From NCBI RefSeq assembly GCF_963677875.1, contig NZ_OY782566.1, positions 62,001 through 126,000 of the forward strand: a stretch of 64,000 nt of DNA. Direction: 5' to 3'. The translations under genes and the position numbers were made by a program. How positions within the stretch are numbered: the first letter of the stretch is position 1; each line of letters begins with the position of its first letter. The stretch is from Thiomicrorhabdus sp. Lineage in GTDB: Bacteria > Pseudomonadota > Gammaproteobacteria > Thiomicrospirales > Thiomicrospiraceae. Under the pieces are notes generated by a model. That model had not been told where the DNA came from. It did not search any database and was given only the letters and a program-made list of their open reading frames with translations. Positions 22,956-33,451 of this stretch are shown here, piece after piece.

Positions 22956-25160
22956 TCAAGACTTCCGGCGAATCAGCCAAACCTGATGGATTTTTGCATT
23001 ACGCTCGAAATCTTTCGGCATGGTCGCCCGGGTAATGTCTTCCACGGTGTAATTGTCCGATATGGCGGCATCAAGTCTGAACTTGCGCAGGTTGTTGGAA
23101 AACACCAATACCCCGTTCGGATTCAATAACGCCATCGCCTGATCAACCAGCATTGCGTGATCGCGCTGAATATCCAGCACCCCTTCCATTTTTTTCGATG
23201 AAGAAAACGACGGCGGGTCCATAAACACCACATCAAAACGGCGCTTCGGTTCAGCGGCCTGTTCCGCCAACCAGACCAGCACGTCGGCACGCTCGACCTG
23301 ATGCTGTTTCTCGTCGATGTGATTCGCCCAGAAATTATTCTGCGCCCAAAACAGATAGGTTTTCGACATATCGACGCTGAGGCTGGATTTTGCCCCTTGC
23401 GCCGCAGCAATCGTGCTGGCAGTTGCGGTGTAACAGAACAGGTTCAACAGGGATTTTCCACGCGCCAGCTCGGCAACTTTCGCCCGCACGTCACGATGAT
23501 CGAGAAACACGCCGGTATCCAGATAATCATGGAAATTAACGCGTAACTGCACGCCATTTTCGATCACGGTATGAAATTGCTTGCTTTCATCCATGCGTTC
23601 GTACTGACTGCTGCCTTTCTGGCGCTGGCGGACTTTGAACACAATTCGTTCGGCATCCATTTCAAACACGTCAGGTAGAACCGACACGGCCTCATGCAAA
23701 CGCTTTTTCGCCTTGGTACGATCTACCGATTTCGGCGCGGCATACTCATTTACCACCAGCCAGTCGCCGCTGTCTTCAGTCGTGTAATAGTCGATCGACA
23801 GCGCATATTCCGGCATGTCCGCATCGTAGACGCGATAAGCGTTAACCTTCTCTTTTTTGGCCCATTTTCGAATCGCCCGTAAATTTTTACGCAAACGGTT
23901 GGCAAACATTTGCGCCCCTTCGCTGTCGCACAGCTCCGGAAAAAACTGCTGAATCTGCTGCGCCAGTTCCGCCCCACCTTTGATGGCCGGCTCACGGTGA
24001 TATTCTTTATCCAGTTCGAAACGCAGTAATTTACAGCTCATCGGGCCATTGGCAAAATCGTGCGAACGCTTGGCTTTAATCCCCAGATACATACCCAATT
24101 CCGGGTTACAGGTCAAAATCGCCGCCTGCCAGCCGTCGAATTCATTTTTCAGATAATCCCCGAGGTGAGTATATAACGCCTTTACCTCTTCCAGCTCGCC
24201 CAGGCGTTCTCCGTAAGGCGGATTGCAAATTACCAGACCCGATTGCCAGTCGCCCCATCGGCGCCCCTGCTCGACCGTCATCTGCTTGATTTCAATCGAA
24301 TCGTCGTAACCGGCATTGGCGATCGCCTGATGCGCGATATCCAGCGACTTATGCGACGCGTCCGAACCGTAGATATCCGGCAAATGTCGCAGCCCCTCGG
24401 CTTCGCGGACTTCCGCTTCTTCAATCAGAGAACGCCACAATTTTGCATCATGCTGCTTCCAGCGATTCAGTTGCATGCGTTCAGCCTTTTCCAACCCCGG
24501 AGCCAGATCGGATGCCATCATCGCCGCCTCGACCAGAAAGGTTCCGGAACCACACATAGGATCGTACAGACAGCCGCCCTGTTTGGCGATTTCCGGCCAA
24601 CCGGCACGCATTAAAATCGCCGCGGCAACGTTCTCTTTCAAAGGTGCGGTTACCTGCTGACCTTCACGGTAGCCGCGTTGATGCAGGCTGTAACCGATCA
24701 GATCGATACTCAGTGTTAATTTGTTGCGGTTCAAATGACCGTGAACTCGCAGTTCCGGGTCACGGGTATCAACTTTCGGGCGGCTATTGGACACCTCGCG
24801 AAAATAGTCGACAATGCCGTCTTTGATTTTCAAGGCACCGTAATGGCTGTGATCGATACCGACTCCCTGGCCGGAAAACGAAACCGCGAAAGTGCCGAAA
24901 GCGTCCATATGCTGCTGCCAGTCCACACCGGCAACCTGAAGCGTCAGATCTTCCTGATTTACCAACTCCACTTCCAACAGTGTCAGAAAAATCCGGTTTG
25001 CCAGACGCGACCACAGACAGCAACGATAAAGCGTTTCCAGATCGGCTTCAAAACTGACGCCCCGCGGCTGCGCCTTGACTTCTGTCGCACCGAATGACAT
25101 CAGTTCTTCACGACACAATTCACTTAAGCCGCCGGCAGTGGTGGCAAAACATTTCAACAT
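22956..25160 (-). CDS. rlmL: Bifunctional 23S rRNA m2G2445 / m7G2069 methyltransferase RlmKL
   Basis: A 734-residue fusion. The N-terminal THUMP domain (about 50-160) is followed by the RlmL methyltransferase, with YDPMCGSGTFLVEAAMMA and the catalytic NPPYGERLGE. The RlmK methyltransferase at the C-terminus has FLDHRDVRAKVAEL, LLNLFCYTATAST and VFMDPPSFSSSKKMEG. It modifies two guanines of 23S rRNA domain V during 50S assembly. The start is ATG 25160 (MLKCFATTAGGLSELC); an upstream extension to 25229 does not match the family. It lies 74 bp upstream of hemN on the same strand. Confidence 0.95.
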   Translation of the reverse strand: MLKCFATTAGGLSELCREELMSFGATEVKAQPRGVSFEADLETLYRCCLWSRLANRIFLTLLEVELVNQEDLTLQVAGVDWQQHMDAFGTFAVSFSGQGVGIDHSHYGALKIKDGIVDYFREVSNSRPKVDTRDPELRVHGHLNRNKLTLSIDLIGYSLHQRGYREGQQVTAPLKENVAAAILMRAGWPEIAKQGGCLYDPMCGSGTFLVEAAMMASDLAPGLEKAERMQLNRWKQHDAKLWRSLIEEAEVREAEGLRHLPDIYGSDASHKSLDIAHQAIANAGYDDSIEIKQMTVEQGRRWGDWQSGLVICNPPYGERLGELEEVKALYTHLGDYLKNEFDGWQAAILTCNPELGMYLGIKAKRSHDFANGPMSCKLLRFELDKEYHREPAIKGGAELAQQIQQFFPELCDSEGAQMFANRLRKNLRAIRKWAKKEKVNAYRVYDADMPEYALSIDYYTTEDSGDWLVVNEYAAPKSVDRTKAKKRLHEAVSVLPDVFEMDAERIVFKVRQRQKGSSQYERMDESKQFHTVIENGVQLRVNFHDYLDTGVFLDHRDVRAKVAELARGKSLLNLFCYTATASTIAAAQGAKSSLSVDMSKTYLFWAQNNFWANHIDEKQHQVERADVLVWLAEQAAEPKRRFDVVFMDPPSFSSSKKMEGVLDIQRDHAMLVDQAMALLNPNGVLVFSNNLRKFRLDAAISDNYTVEDITRATMPKDFERNAKIHQVWLIRRKS

Positions 25161-25382
25161 ACAACATCCAATAGCATAATCAAAAGGCGGTTTTCGGCCA
25201 TTTCTCAACTCCAAACCCTGCCCGTTCAAACAGGGCTATCATTTTAAACGCTTTTACTGCAAACCGATACGCTGTTTCAGTAGAATAGAAAATCAACAGG
25301 CATTCGGCCGTAAGGCTGATCGGACCGAAAACGGTTTACGGAAAGATACCGAAAAAGAACAACACACAAGCGAGCTCGAATT

Positions 25383-26594
25383 ATGAAATCCACAGGCCTC
25401 CTTTATCCGCTGATTACAGTCGTCGCCATGCACATCGGCACAGCATCCGCCAATACCAACGAGCAAAGCAACGACTTTGACCGCTGGTTAAGCCAATTCA
25501 GCCAGAAAGCCGAAGCAGCCGGCATCGGAAAGCAGACCATCGATCAGGCCTTCAAAAACCTGACGCCAAATCAGAAAGTGCTTGATCTGGATCGCAGACA
25601 GCCCGAATTCGTCAGCACCTTTTACGACTATTTCCGCCGTGCCGTCAGCCAGACCCGCGTCGCAAACGGCCGAAAAAATTTCAGGAAACAACAGGCCCTG
25701 CTCGCAAAAGTCACGCAAAAATATGGCGTACAGAGCCCGTACCTGGTCGCTTTCTGGGGAATGGAAACCAACTACGGGGGCTATACCGGCAACCTCTCGA
25801 TTATCCGCTCTTTGGCAACCTTGGCACACGACCCTCGGCGCAGCGAATTCTTCAGCAACGAACTCCTCAGCGCGTTGAAAATTCTCGATCGGGGCCACGT
25901 TCAACTGGACGAGATGAATGGTTCCTGGGCCGGGGCCATGGGACAGTGCCAGTTCATGCCGAGCAACTATTTGCGCTATGCAGTTGACGGTGACGACGAC
26001 AGCAAAATCAATCTGTGGAAGAGCCTCCCCGATGTTTTCTATTCGGCGGCACATTTCCTGAATGAACTTGGCTGGCAAAAAGGCGAACCTTGGGGAAAAG
26101 AAGTTACCCTGCCGAAAAACTTCGACTTCTCGCTTGCCGACGGCAAAAGTAGCCGCTCAATAGCTGAATGGCAAGCGCTGGGAGTACGCTTTGTTCATAC
26201 CAGTACAGACGAAGTCATACCCGGCCAGGCCAAACTGGTATTGGCCAGCGACTATCGTGGACCGGCATTCCTGACTTTCAAAAATTTTGATGTCATCAAA
26301 CGCTGGAACCGTTCCGATAAATACGCCATTGCCGTCGGTGTGCTGGCCGATCAGATTACCGGAAAACCCGGTCTGAGTTATCAACAGCCCAAAGACGATA
26401 CCGGATTGGATCTGACCGAAGTCAAACAGATCCAGTCTCTGCTCAACCAAGCCGGCTACGATGCTGGGAAACCGGACGGTATCATCGGCAGTAAAACCCG
26501 TGGCGCACTTCGTGCTTATCAAAAAGACAAAGGATTACCTGCTGACGGCTATCCATCCATTCGCATGCTGAAACTACTTAGCACCCACCCCTGA
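25383..26594 (+). CDS. Lytic murein transglycosylase with peptidoglycan-binding domain
   Basis: A 403-residue GH103 (MltB/SltB-family) enzyme with signal peptide ending near ASA (residue 24). The catalytic Glu lies in VAFWGMETNYGGYTGN, with SWAGAMGQCQFMPSNY downstream. Residues about 335-400 are a PG-binding-1 domain (VKQIQSLLNQAGYDAGKPDGIIGSKTRGALRAYQ). It cleaves glycan strands to anhydro-muropeptides in the periplasm. The N-terminus has no lipobox cysteine, so it is soluble, unlike E. coli MltB. The 57-codon gene follows 12 bp after its stop. Confidence 0.9.
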   Translation: MKSTGLLYPLITVVAMHIGTASANTNEQSNDFDRWLSQFSQKAEAAGIGKQTIDQAFKNLTPNQKVLDLDRRQPEFVSTFYDYFRRAVSQTRVANGRKNFRKQQALLAKVTQKYGVQSPYLVAFWGMETNYGGYTGNLSIIRSLATLAHDPRRSEFFSNELLSALKILDRGHVQLDEMNGSWAGAMGQCQFMPSNYLRYAVDGDDDSKINLWKSLPDVFYSAAHFLNELGWQKGEPWGKEVTLPKNFDFSLADGKSSRSIAEWQALGVRFVHTSTDEVIPGQAKLVLASDYRGPAFLTFKNFDVIKRWNRSDKYAIAVGVLADQITGKPGLSYQQPKDDTGLDLTEVKQIQSLLNQAGYDAGKPDGIIGSKTRGALRAYQKDKGLPADGYPSIRMLKLLSTHP

Positions 26595-26606
26595 TGGAGG
26601 TTTGTG

Positions 26607-26780
26607 ATGCTCCCTCGAAAAACCCTTCTCCCGGAATCTCGCCCGAATAAAGCGAGCACGTTGCCGTATCGTTTATGGAAATTGCAAACCCGACTGGTAC
26701 AGTTGCAACACAGATTAATGAAGCTACGCCGACAAACCGCAGCGGAAAAGGCGGAATCGGCAGAAAACAAATCGTATTGA
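26607..26780 (+). CDS. Small basic coiled-coil protein, 57 residues
   Basis: ATG 26607 stands 7 bp after a strong GGAGG, only 12 bp past the transglycosylase stop, so it is probably co-transcribed and translated. The product MLPRKTLLPESRPNKAS... has an amphipathic heptad-like central stretch (LWKLQTRLVQLQHRLMKLRRQ) and an alanine/glutamate-rich tail. No family recognised. A further 31-codon basic frame from GTG 26791 follows but lacks a ribosome site. Confidence 0.5.
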   Translation: MLPRKTLLPESRPNKASTLPYRLWKLQTRLVQLQHRLMKLRRQTAAEKAESAENKSY

Positions 26781-27199
26781 ACGGGATAAATCGTGACCAG
26801 CAAGCATTGGCTGACACTGGCTGGCTATTCGCCCGATAATCGAAGGAAACGCGAAAAAGGAAAACGTTCGAAGAAAGTAACGCAATAAAGTTACCTGACA
26901 AGAGGATTTCAGGAGGGTAAAAAGGTTTTGAGACCTGCGCCTGAAAGCAAACGAGTTCTTTATTGCCCGAAACTCGATGCCCGGTATTGGAGCCGCTTCC
27001 TCAAACAAACCCTTCAACCTCGCGCGGTCGCATTTTTCTTATTTGTAGTTTTTCGATCTGTTCCCACAAAAAGGAACCGAACAACCTACCTCGTTTTGAG
27101 AATCAACACTGAGGAGGAGCTGAAAATAGGCCGCCCGGTTCAAAGCGAAACCCGACAGCGCAAATCCAAAAACGCTGCCGGAGATATGATCATATCAAA
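26781..27199. other. Intergenic stretch without a convincing gene
   Basis: This 419-bp gap lies between the small ORF and the convergent Rieske gene. It holds only short basic reading frames with no family resemblance, and I see no clear terminator hairpin, promoter or repeat in it. Confidence 0.5.
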
Positions 27200-27895
27200 T
27201 TAGCACAGATTTTTCATCGCGCTGATACGATTCCCTGGAAGCACCGATGTTTTATCGGCACTCATATCTTTATATCCGCTGCGACCGTACTCTTTTTTCA
27301 AATCCCGTTTATATGCCTTAAAAAAATTAGCAACCAGATCATGGCCATAGAGAGCAACCGCCCAGTATTCATCCTTGACCGAATCATATTCCAGTTTAAC
27401 CGCCGTCAGCGGATTGGTCGCTGGCCCCTTGGTCACTTTTCCGCCCCTGGTCGGATCGTAAACCGAGTTATGCGCGCAGCAGGTGATCATACCCGGCCCT
27501 TCCGCGACATCACTGTGTTTCGGATTAAAATTGATCATACTGAAATTTTTATTCGGATATTGTAGCTGGTGCGGACAGATGGCCAGAAATGCAACCACGG
27601 ATTGCCGAGGGCCACTGCCGCCGAGCCATTGATATTGAGTACCGTCCTCTTCACTCAGGGAAGACTGCTTTAAAGGCACGCCCATATCGATCAGAAAACA
27701 AGGGGTACTCTTATAAGGATACTGAAAAAGATACTCGGTTTTCGCCTGAATATCTTTGCTTTTCAAAGGCGTTCCGTCCTCTTTAGTCAACAAACTCCTC
27801 GGAAACGTAATCTCTCCGGCGTGTACCAGAAATTGAGGTACGAACGTAGCGGCGACACCCATGCCGCACGCTTTCAATAAATCTCTGCGATTCAT
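27200..27895 (-). CDS. Tat-exported Rieske [2Fe-2S] protein
   Basis: A 231-residue protein with an N-terminal twin-arginine signal (MNRRDLLKACGMGVAATFVPQFLVHA). Rieske cluster ligands are visible as C107-P-H109 and C139-C-A-H142 (ICPHQ and TCCAHNS). The first motif is spaced from the second by about 30 residues, longer than usual, so the insert between them is unusual. The GPATNPL turn, typical of Rieske domains, follows. It lies 100 bp downstream of the FCSD-like flavoprotein on the same strand and is likely its electron-transfer partner or subunit, in place of the cytochrome c (FccA) used by flavocytochrome c. Confidence 0.8.
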   Translation of the reverse strand: MNRRDLLKACGMGVAATFVPQFLVHAGEITFPRSLLTKEDGTPLKSKDIQAKTEYLFQYPYKSTPCFLIDMGVPLKQSSLSEEDGTQYQWLGGSGPRQSVVAFLAICPHQLQYPNKNFSMINFNPKHSDVAEGPGMITCCAHNSVYDPTRGGKVTKGPATNPLTAVKLEYDSVKDEYWAVALYGHDLVANFFKAYKRDLKKEYGRSGYKDMSADKTSVLPGNRISAMKNLC

Positions 27896-27995
27896 TTATT
27901 CACTCCGTTAGTGAGATAGAGCAGACCTGTATAAGCGGCGGCAAGCCGCATTCACAGGCACTGAAAATTAAGAGAAATAAAACCGGCTATCCAGC

Positions 27996-29363
27996 TTAAC
28001 GGAACATATCGTTAAACATACCTTCCGCCCAGGCGAGGTTCCCCTGACCCATCGCAGGCGTCCATTTCTCTTTCAGAGTGACATCGGTAAATCCAGCCAG
28101 TGTCCGGCCGTCGTACTTATATTTGGCATCAACCATAATCGATTCCAACGGTTCAGTTTTAACCGCCGAGAAGCAGATGGTTTGCGGGCTTTCCCAGGTC
28201 GGCAATTCTTTACCCTGAGCATGGTAAGCAATCACTTTCGCCACATAATGCGCTTCGGAGTTTGAAGTGTTGCCGGATTTTGAGTATCCCATCGGGCGCG
28301 CATCGCCGGTAACATAGACATGTTCGTCACCTTTTGCCTGATAAGTAAACGGATCGATATCCGCTTCCATTTGCGTTCCTTCTTTAGTCAACCCCATGAT
28401 TTCAATCAGCTTGGCTCCGCGAACCGAAGGATAAATGGCGGCATCAGCAAAATCGTAAGTGTCTTTGAAACCGTCGGTTTCCGCAACCACCTGCTGTTTT
28501 TCCGGATCAACGCCGGTAATGTTGACCCCGGGAATGTATTCGACAAAATCCTTGTACAGCGTGTCGAATGCGTGGTGGAAACCTTCGGCTTTAATGGTGA
28601 TATCCGGATTTTGATCCAGCAAAATCACTTTGCCTTTAATCTTTTCACGCTTCATGTATTCGGCAACCAGACACGTACGCTCATAAGGCCCAGGCAGACA
28701 GCGGTAATTGCCTTTCGGAACCGTCTGAATGAAAATGCCATCTTCAAAATCTTCCAGTTTGCCTTTCAGGGTGAGATGTTCGGAACCAGGCATAAAACCA
28801 GCCGGGAATTTTTTTCGCAACATGAATTCCTGCTCGGGATTGACGCCGAGGGAGGCATAGTTGTAATCGATTCCCGGAGCAACCACCAGGTAATCGTAAT
28901 CAATACTGCCCTGATCGGTATAAACTACCCGATTGTCGCGATCGGCATTGATCACCGTTGCATTGAAGAAGATATAACCATTGTTTTTGGCAGCGTCATC
29001 ATAGGAATGCAGTAGGAAATCCGTATCAACAACTCCGGCCAGCCAGATGTTGCTGATCGGGCACGACATGAACAGACTGTTTTTCTCAACCAGTACAATA
29101 TCGAGTTTGGCATAGTATTTCTTCAGATACTTAGCCATCGTCAAGCCGGACCAGCCGCCACCAACCACAACGACGCGCGGCCCTTTAGCGGCAGGCAGCC
29201 CCGCTTTTCCACTGATGATCGAAAAAGCGCTTCCACCGCCTTCTTCATCACCCAAAAAATTATCGAAGGTACTGCATCCGCTCAAAGCAGATGTTCCAAC
29301 TCCGGCAGCCGCAGTTCCGGCGGCCATTTTCAACAGTCCGCGACGAGATACTGATTCACTCAT
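27996..29363 (-). CDS. FCSD/SoxF-like FAD flavoprotein, predicted Tat lipoprotein
   Basis: A 455-residue flavoprotein related to the flavocytochrome c sulfide dehydrogenase large subunit. The N-terminus has RR (7-8) and a lipobox-like LSGC with Cys30, so it may be a Tat-exported lipoprotein. The FAD-binding site is RVVVVGGGWSG (63-73). The redox-active cysteine is C101 in FMSCPISN, with further cysteines in YRCLPGPYERTC. A second dinucleotide motif and YVTGDA follow. The C-terminal segment TICFSAVKTEPLESIMVDAKY matches the FCSD flavin-binding cap. It should oxidise sulfide or a polysulfide in the periplasm. No fccA is adjacent; a Rieske protein is. Confidence 0.85.
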   Translation of the reverse strand: MSESVSRRGLLKMAAGTAAAGVGTSALSGCSTFDNFLGDEEGGGSAFSIISGKAGLPAAKGPRVVVVGGGWSGLTMAKYLKKYYAKLDIVLVEKNSLFMSCPISNIWLAGVVDTDFLLHSYDDAAKNNGYIFFNATVINADRDNRVVYTDQGSIDYDYLVVAPGIDYNYASLGVNPEQEFMLRKKFPAGFMPGSEHLTLKGKLEDFEDGIFIQTVPKGNYRCLPGPYERTCLVAEYMKREKIKGKVILLDQNPDITIKAEGFHHAFDTLYKDFVEYIPGVNITGVDPEKQQVVAETDGFKDTYDFADAAIYPSVRGAKLIEIMGLTKEGTQMEADIDPFTYQAKGDEHVYVTGDARPMGYSKSGNTSNSEAHYVAKVIAYHAQGKELPTWESPQTICFSAVKTEPLESIMVDAKYKYDGRTLAGFTDVTLKEKWTPAMGQGNLAWAEGMFNDMFR

Positions 29364-29943
29364 ATCCTACTCTCCTAGTTCCCTGTGAAATTTGTTCATA
29401 AGCAAAAGCTTGTGATCTGTATTATTTTTAATTGCCGAATTAAACCGGTTAATCCGGACGGAAACCAAGATAAGGGAGTCGTAAAATTCTTGTCTAATCA
29501 AACAAATGTATAGCCCATTATGTCGAGTTATAAAGCTATATTCTTATATACTGATATGTAAATTTACTAAAAAATAAAATAACTTTTAAAATCAGATGCT
29601 TAAAACTGAAAAAAGAATGGCACCAACAATTCTCCTCAAAAGCAAAACCCGCCAGAAAAGCAAAAATCATAACCAGAAATTATGCTTATAATGCATAAAC
29701 ACGGTTTATATATGCATATATATATTAAATTTAACTTAAGAAAGTTTCATACAGAAAGTCAGTGGAGTCGACCGGTTTCTCCACTTTTAAAGCCGGATTC
29801 GATCACAGGGGCAAAGAGAAAAGAAAGCCCGAATATCCGTTAAACCAATGCAAAAAGAAATAAAAAACGGAAGCCGAAATCAAACAAGGCCAATTCGATT
29901 CAACGTCGAATCGGCAATTTTTTAAAGGGAAGCTTAGAAGATA
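29364..29943. other. 580-bp AT-rich intergenic region upstream of the FCSD-like gene
   Basis: No gene is visible. It should contain the promoter of the flavoprotein operon. Noted elements are an imperfect palindrome around AACCGGTT (29443-29450), AT-rich palindromic DNA TATATATGCATATATA near 29708-29724, and a hairpin CGATTC/GAATCG near 29895-29912 followed by GCAATTTTTT. A weak ModE-like stretch near 29524 (TCGAGTTAT) has no second arm. Confidence 0.5.
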
Positions 29944-30429
29944 TCAGGCAGATTTCTTCAGGAAGAACTCGTTGACGATCAATAGAATTGCCCCGACGGT
30001 TATGGCAACGTCAGCCACGTTAAAGGTCGCGTAATGCCAAGTGCCGATGTAAAAATCAATAAAGTCGGTGACTTTACCACTCCAGATCCGATCGATGAGG
30101 TTTCCCACAGCGCCGCCGAGAATCAGGTTAATTCCCAAAGCCTCAACCGACAATCCCGCAGGCAGTTTCTTAAGCCAGACCAGAAGAATGGCGCTCATTG
30201 CCACAGCTAAAAGCGCAAAAAACCAACGTTGCCAGCCGCCCATGTCCGCCAGAAAACTAAACGCAGCCCCGTGGTTATAAACCAGTGTCCAATTCAGATA
30301 AGGCATCACTTCATGGGGAACCCCAAAATTCAGATAACTCACCGCCAGATATTTAGTCAGATGGTCAACCAGGACGACCAGGACGGTGATCCATAAGGTT
30401 TTCAAAGCCGTTGAGGAGGATGAAAACAT
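29944..30429 (-). CDS. lspA: Lipoprotein signal peptidase
   Basis: A 161-residue inner-membrane aspartic protease with four hydrophobic segments that removes signal peptides of prolipoproteins. Catalytic aspartates lie in GNLIDRI and FNVADVAIT, with VDHLTKYL at the N-terminus. It follows ileS by 70 bp; a hairpin terminator lies between them (30461-30484), so part of its expression probably comes from its own promoter. The ileS-lspA order is typical for the class. Confidence 0.96.
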   Translation of the reverse strand: MFSSSSTALKTLWITVLVVLVDHLTKYLAVSYLNFGVPHEVMPYLNWTLVYNHGAAFSFLADMGGWQRWFFALLAVAMSAILLVWLKKLPAGLSVEALGINLILGGAVGNLIDRIWSGKVTDFIDFYIGTWHYATFNVADVAITVGAILLIVNEFFLKKSA

Positions 30430-30460
30430 TCCATTACCTTTTGTAAATTTACCATTCCAT

Positions 30461-30484
30461 AAAAAACCGGGCTTTGGCCCGGTT
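30461..30484 (-). terminator. Terminator after ileS
   Basis: AACCGGGC/GCCCGGTT with loop tttg and six A on the plus strand, hence a T run for minus-strand transcription. It lies between the ileS stop (30500) and the lspA start (30429). Confidence 0.8.
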
Positions 30485-30499
30485 AAACGTGTTGCTCAC

Positions 30500-33358
30500 C
30501 TATGCGAAGTGGCGAACTTCTCCATCTCCGACAACGTTTTCGACACAACGCTGACACAAGTCGGGATGGTCCGCATTCGCACCGACATCGGCGCGATGAT
30601 GCCAACAACGTGCGCATTTCGGTTTATCGGTCGCCCCGGCATCGATCCATAATCCAGGTAATTCATCTGACTGAACCGCCGCCTCGGCTTTATCGGTCAA
30701 CGGCAAAATCTGTGCTTCCGAAGTAATCAGAACAAAGCGCAACTCCTCTTCCAGACGAGCAATTTTGGCAAACAGCTCTTCATCCGCATACAAAGTCACT
30801 TCGGCAGTCAGAGAACCTTTTATCACTTTCTCATTACGCAGTTTCTCAAGCTGCTTGGCAACTGCCGAACGTACGGCCATCATCTCGTTCCAGTAAGCGG
30901 AATTCATTTCTGCCGACTCATCCATTGCCGTCAGTCCGTCATACCATTCGGAAACAAACACCGTCTGGTTTCTCTCGCCAGGCAATACCTGCCAGATTTC
31001 CTCGGCAGTAAAGCTTAGAATCGGCGCAATCCAGCGCGTCATGGCTTCGACAATATGATAGAGCGCAGTCTGTGCCGAGCGGCGCGCCAGTCCATCCGCC
31101 TTACAGGTATACTGACGATCTTTAATCACATCCAGATAGAAGGCTCCCAGCTCGATTGAACAAAAATGCGTCACGGCCTGATAGATATTGTGGAAACTGT
31201 AGCTTTCATAAGCATCGATAATTTCTTCCTGCAATCTGGCAGCATGACCGATCGCCCACTTATCCAGCGGCAGAAGTTGATCATATTCGACCAGATCGGT
31301 TTGCGGATCAAAACCATTGATGTTCGCCAACAGGAAACGCGCCGTGTTACGGATACGGCGGTAAGCATCGGCAGTACGACTGAAGATTTCATCCGTAACC
31401 GTCATTTCATAGCGATAATCCACGGCGGAAATCCATAGACGCAGGATATCGGCACCGTATTGATTGGCAATGTCCTGCGGTGCAATTCCATTCCCCATGG
31501 ATTTGGACATTTTTCGCCCGTCCTTATCCACGGTAAATCCGTGCGTTAGAACCTGCTTATAAGGCGCTTGACCATCGATTGCCAATGCCGTCAGCAACGA
31601 CGACTGGAACCAGCCGCGATGCTGATCCGACCCTTCCAGATACAGATCAGCCGGTGCCCGCAATTCATCGCGCTGGCCAAGCACTGTGTAATGAGAAATA
31701 CCCGAATCAAACCAGACATCCAGAATGTCGGTGACTTTTTCGTACTGATCGGCTTCGTCGCCGAGGAGTTCGGCTGCATCCAGATCGTACCAGGCATCGA
31801 TCGATTTCTCTTCAACCATCAAGGCGACTTTCTCCATCAATTCGGTGGTTTTCGGATGCATTTCTCCGGTCACCTTGTGAACGAAGATCGCAATCGGGAC
31901 ACCCCAAAAACGCTGTCGGGAAATACACCAGTCAGGACGCCCTTCGACCATTCCTTCGATACGGTTCTGTCCCCAGTCCGGCACCCACTGAACCTGTGGA
32001 ATCGCCTTCATGGCCGCCTCACGCAAACCACCTTCATCCATCGAAATAAACCATTGAGGCGTAGCGCGGAAAATCAGCGGTGTTTTGGTACGCCAGCAGT
32101 GCGGATAACTGTGTTCAATCACTTCGATATGCACCAGCGCCTTATGCTCTTTCAGCACGTCGATCACATGGTCGTCGACCTTCAGAACATTTTCCCCTTC
32201 AAACAACGGGGTGCCTGCTACATAGTTGCCGTTGCCGTCAACCGGACAATCCACTTCCAAGTCGTATTTCAGACCGACCTGGAAATCTTCCACACCATGA
32301 CCCGGTGCGGTGTGAACACAACCGGTACCGGCATCGGTGGTAACGTGATCACCCAAAATCAATGGTACGATTCGCTCATAGAACGGATGTTGCAGACGAA
32401 TCAGGTCAAACTGTTCGCCGCGCCCGTAAGCAATGACTTTGTAATTTTCAAACCCCCACCGATCCATGGCGTCCTTGATCATCGCTTCGGCCAGGAACAA
32501 TCTCTCCGGGCCATGCTCACCCTCAACCTGTACAACGGCGTATTCCAATTCCGGATTGATGGAAACCGCCTGGTTGGCCGGCAAAGTCCACGGCGTAGTC
32601 GTCCAGATTACAACCGACAGAGGTCCTTCTCCGGTATGGTTTTCAACGTGATGGCACCGTTCGAAAAATGCTGTTTCATCGATCACTTTGAAACGCACAT
32701 CAATTGACTTCGAACGCTTGTTCTCGTATTCAACTTCGGCCTCGGCCAGAGCAGAGCGCCCGCCAACCGACCAGTAAACCGGCTTGGTTCCTTTTACCAG
32801 GTGGCCGTTATCGATGATTTTGGCCAAAGCGCGAATTTCGTCGGCTTCGAATTTAAAATCCTTGGTCAGATAAGGGTGTTCCCAATCCGCCATAATCCCC
32901 AGACGCTTGAAGTCCGCCATCTGACCGTCAACCTGTTTCTGTGCATAATCTCGGCACGCCTGACGGAAATCGGTTGCATTGATTTTGGCACCGACCTTGC
33001 CTTTTTTCTTTTCAACGTTCAATTCGATCGGCAAACCGTGGCAGTCCCACCCGGGAACATAAGGCGCATCAAAACCACTTAAACCTTTCGATTTAACAAT
33101 AATATCCTTCAAAACCTTATTGATGGCATGCCCGGTATGAATCTCACCGTTTGCATACGGAGGACCATCGTGCAGAATGAACTTCGGCCGTCCTGCCATA
33201 TGTTCGCGGACCGTCTGATACAAAGAATCGGATATCCAGCTTTCAACCTGTTTCGGCTCACGATTCGGCAAATTACCGCGCATCGGGAAATCGGTTTCCG
33301 GCAAATTCAGGGTCGGTTTATAGTCGGTGGTTTTGCTTTCTTGGCTGTTACTGCTCAT
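30500..33358 (-). CDS. ileS: Isoleucyl-tRNA synthetase
   Basis: A 952-residue class I synthetase, full length. The HIGH-type motif is [13 protein letters not shown] near residue 65. The editing domain has [13 protein letters not shown], and KMSKS is in [12 protein letters not shown] near 610. The C-terminal zinc finger is KCARCWHH ... CQRC. It charges tRNA-Ile and edits valine. The frame is undamaged over almost 2.9 kb, in contrast to the broken genes at 5-8 kb. Confidence 0.97.
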   Translation of the reverse strand: MSSNSQESKTTDYKPTLNLPETDFPMRGNLPNREPKQVESWISDSLYQTVREHMAGRPKFILHDGPPYANGEIHTGHAINKVLKDIIVKSKGLSGFDAPYVPGWDCHGLPIELNVEKKKGKVGAKINATDFRQACRDYAQKQVDGQMADFKRLGIMADWEHPYLTKDFKFEADEIRALAKIIDNGHLVKGTKPVYWSVGGRSALAEAEVEYENKRSKSIDVRFKVIDETAFFERCHHVENHTGEGPLSVVIWTTTPWTLPANQAVSINPELEYAVVQVEGEHGPERLFLAEAMIKDAMDRWGFENYKVIAYGRGEQFDLIRLQHPFYERIVPLILGDHVTTDAGTGCVHTAPGHGVEDFQVGLKYDLEVDCPVDGNGNYVAGTPLFEGENVLKVDDHVIDVLKEHKALVHIEVIEHSYPHCWRTKTPLIFRATPQWFISMDEGGLREAAMKAIPQVQWVPDWGQNRIEGMVEGRPDWCISRQRFWGVPIAIFVHKVTGEMHPKTTELMEKVALMVEEKSIDAWYDLDAAELLGDEADQYEKVTDILDVWFDSGISHYTVLGQRDELRAPADLYLEGSDQHRGWFQSSLLTALAIDGQAPYKQVLTHGFTVDKDGRKMSKSMGNGIAPQDIANQYGADILRLWISAVDYRYEMTVTDEIFSRTADAYRRIRNTARFLLANINGFDPQTDLVEYDQLLPLDKWAIGHAARLQEEIIDAYESYSFHNIYQAVTHFCSIELGAFYLDVIKDRQYTCKADGLARRSAQTALYHIVEAMTRWIAPILSFTAEEIWQVLPGERNQTVFVSEWYDGLTAMDESAEMNSAYWNEMMAVRSAVAKQLEKLRNEKVIKGSLTAEVTLYADEELFAKIARLEEELRFVLITSEAQILPLTDKAEAAVQSDELPGLWIDAGATDKPKCARCWHHRADVGANADHPDLCQRCVENVVGDGEVRHFA

Positions 33359-33451
33359 GCGTTACTCTCTAAAACGTCGGAGGTCTAATCAAATTTCGTT
33401 TCTAATTCTGTTTATTAAGGCTGTTCTGTCGCTAAATTCCGGGACATCGTT

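Noticed and set aside
26791..26888. A 31-codon basic frame from GTG after the 57-residue gene
   Set aside because: No ribosome site and low complexity; insufficient support.
29524..29555. A fifth ModE-like box upstream of the FCSD-like gene
   Set aside because: Only a TCGAGTTAT half-arm is present; no second arm at the 28-bp spacing.
31568..32707. A 379-codon open frame opposite ileS
   Set aside because: ileS is intact over the same DNA and the opposite-strand product resembles nothing; codon-bias artefact.
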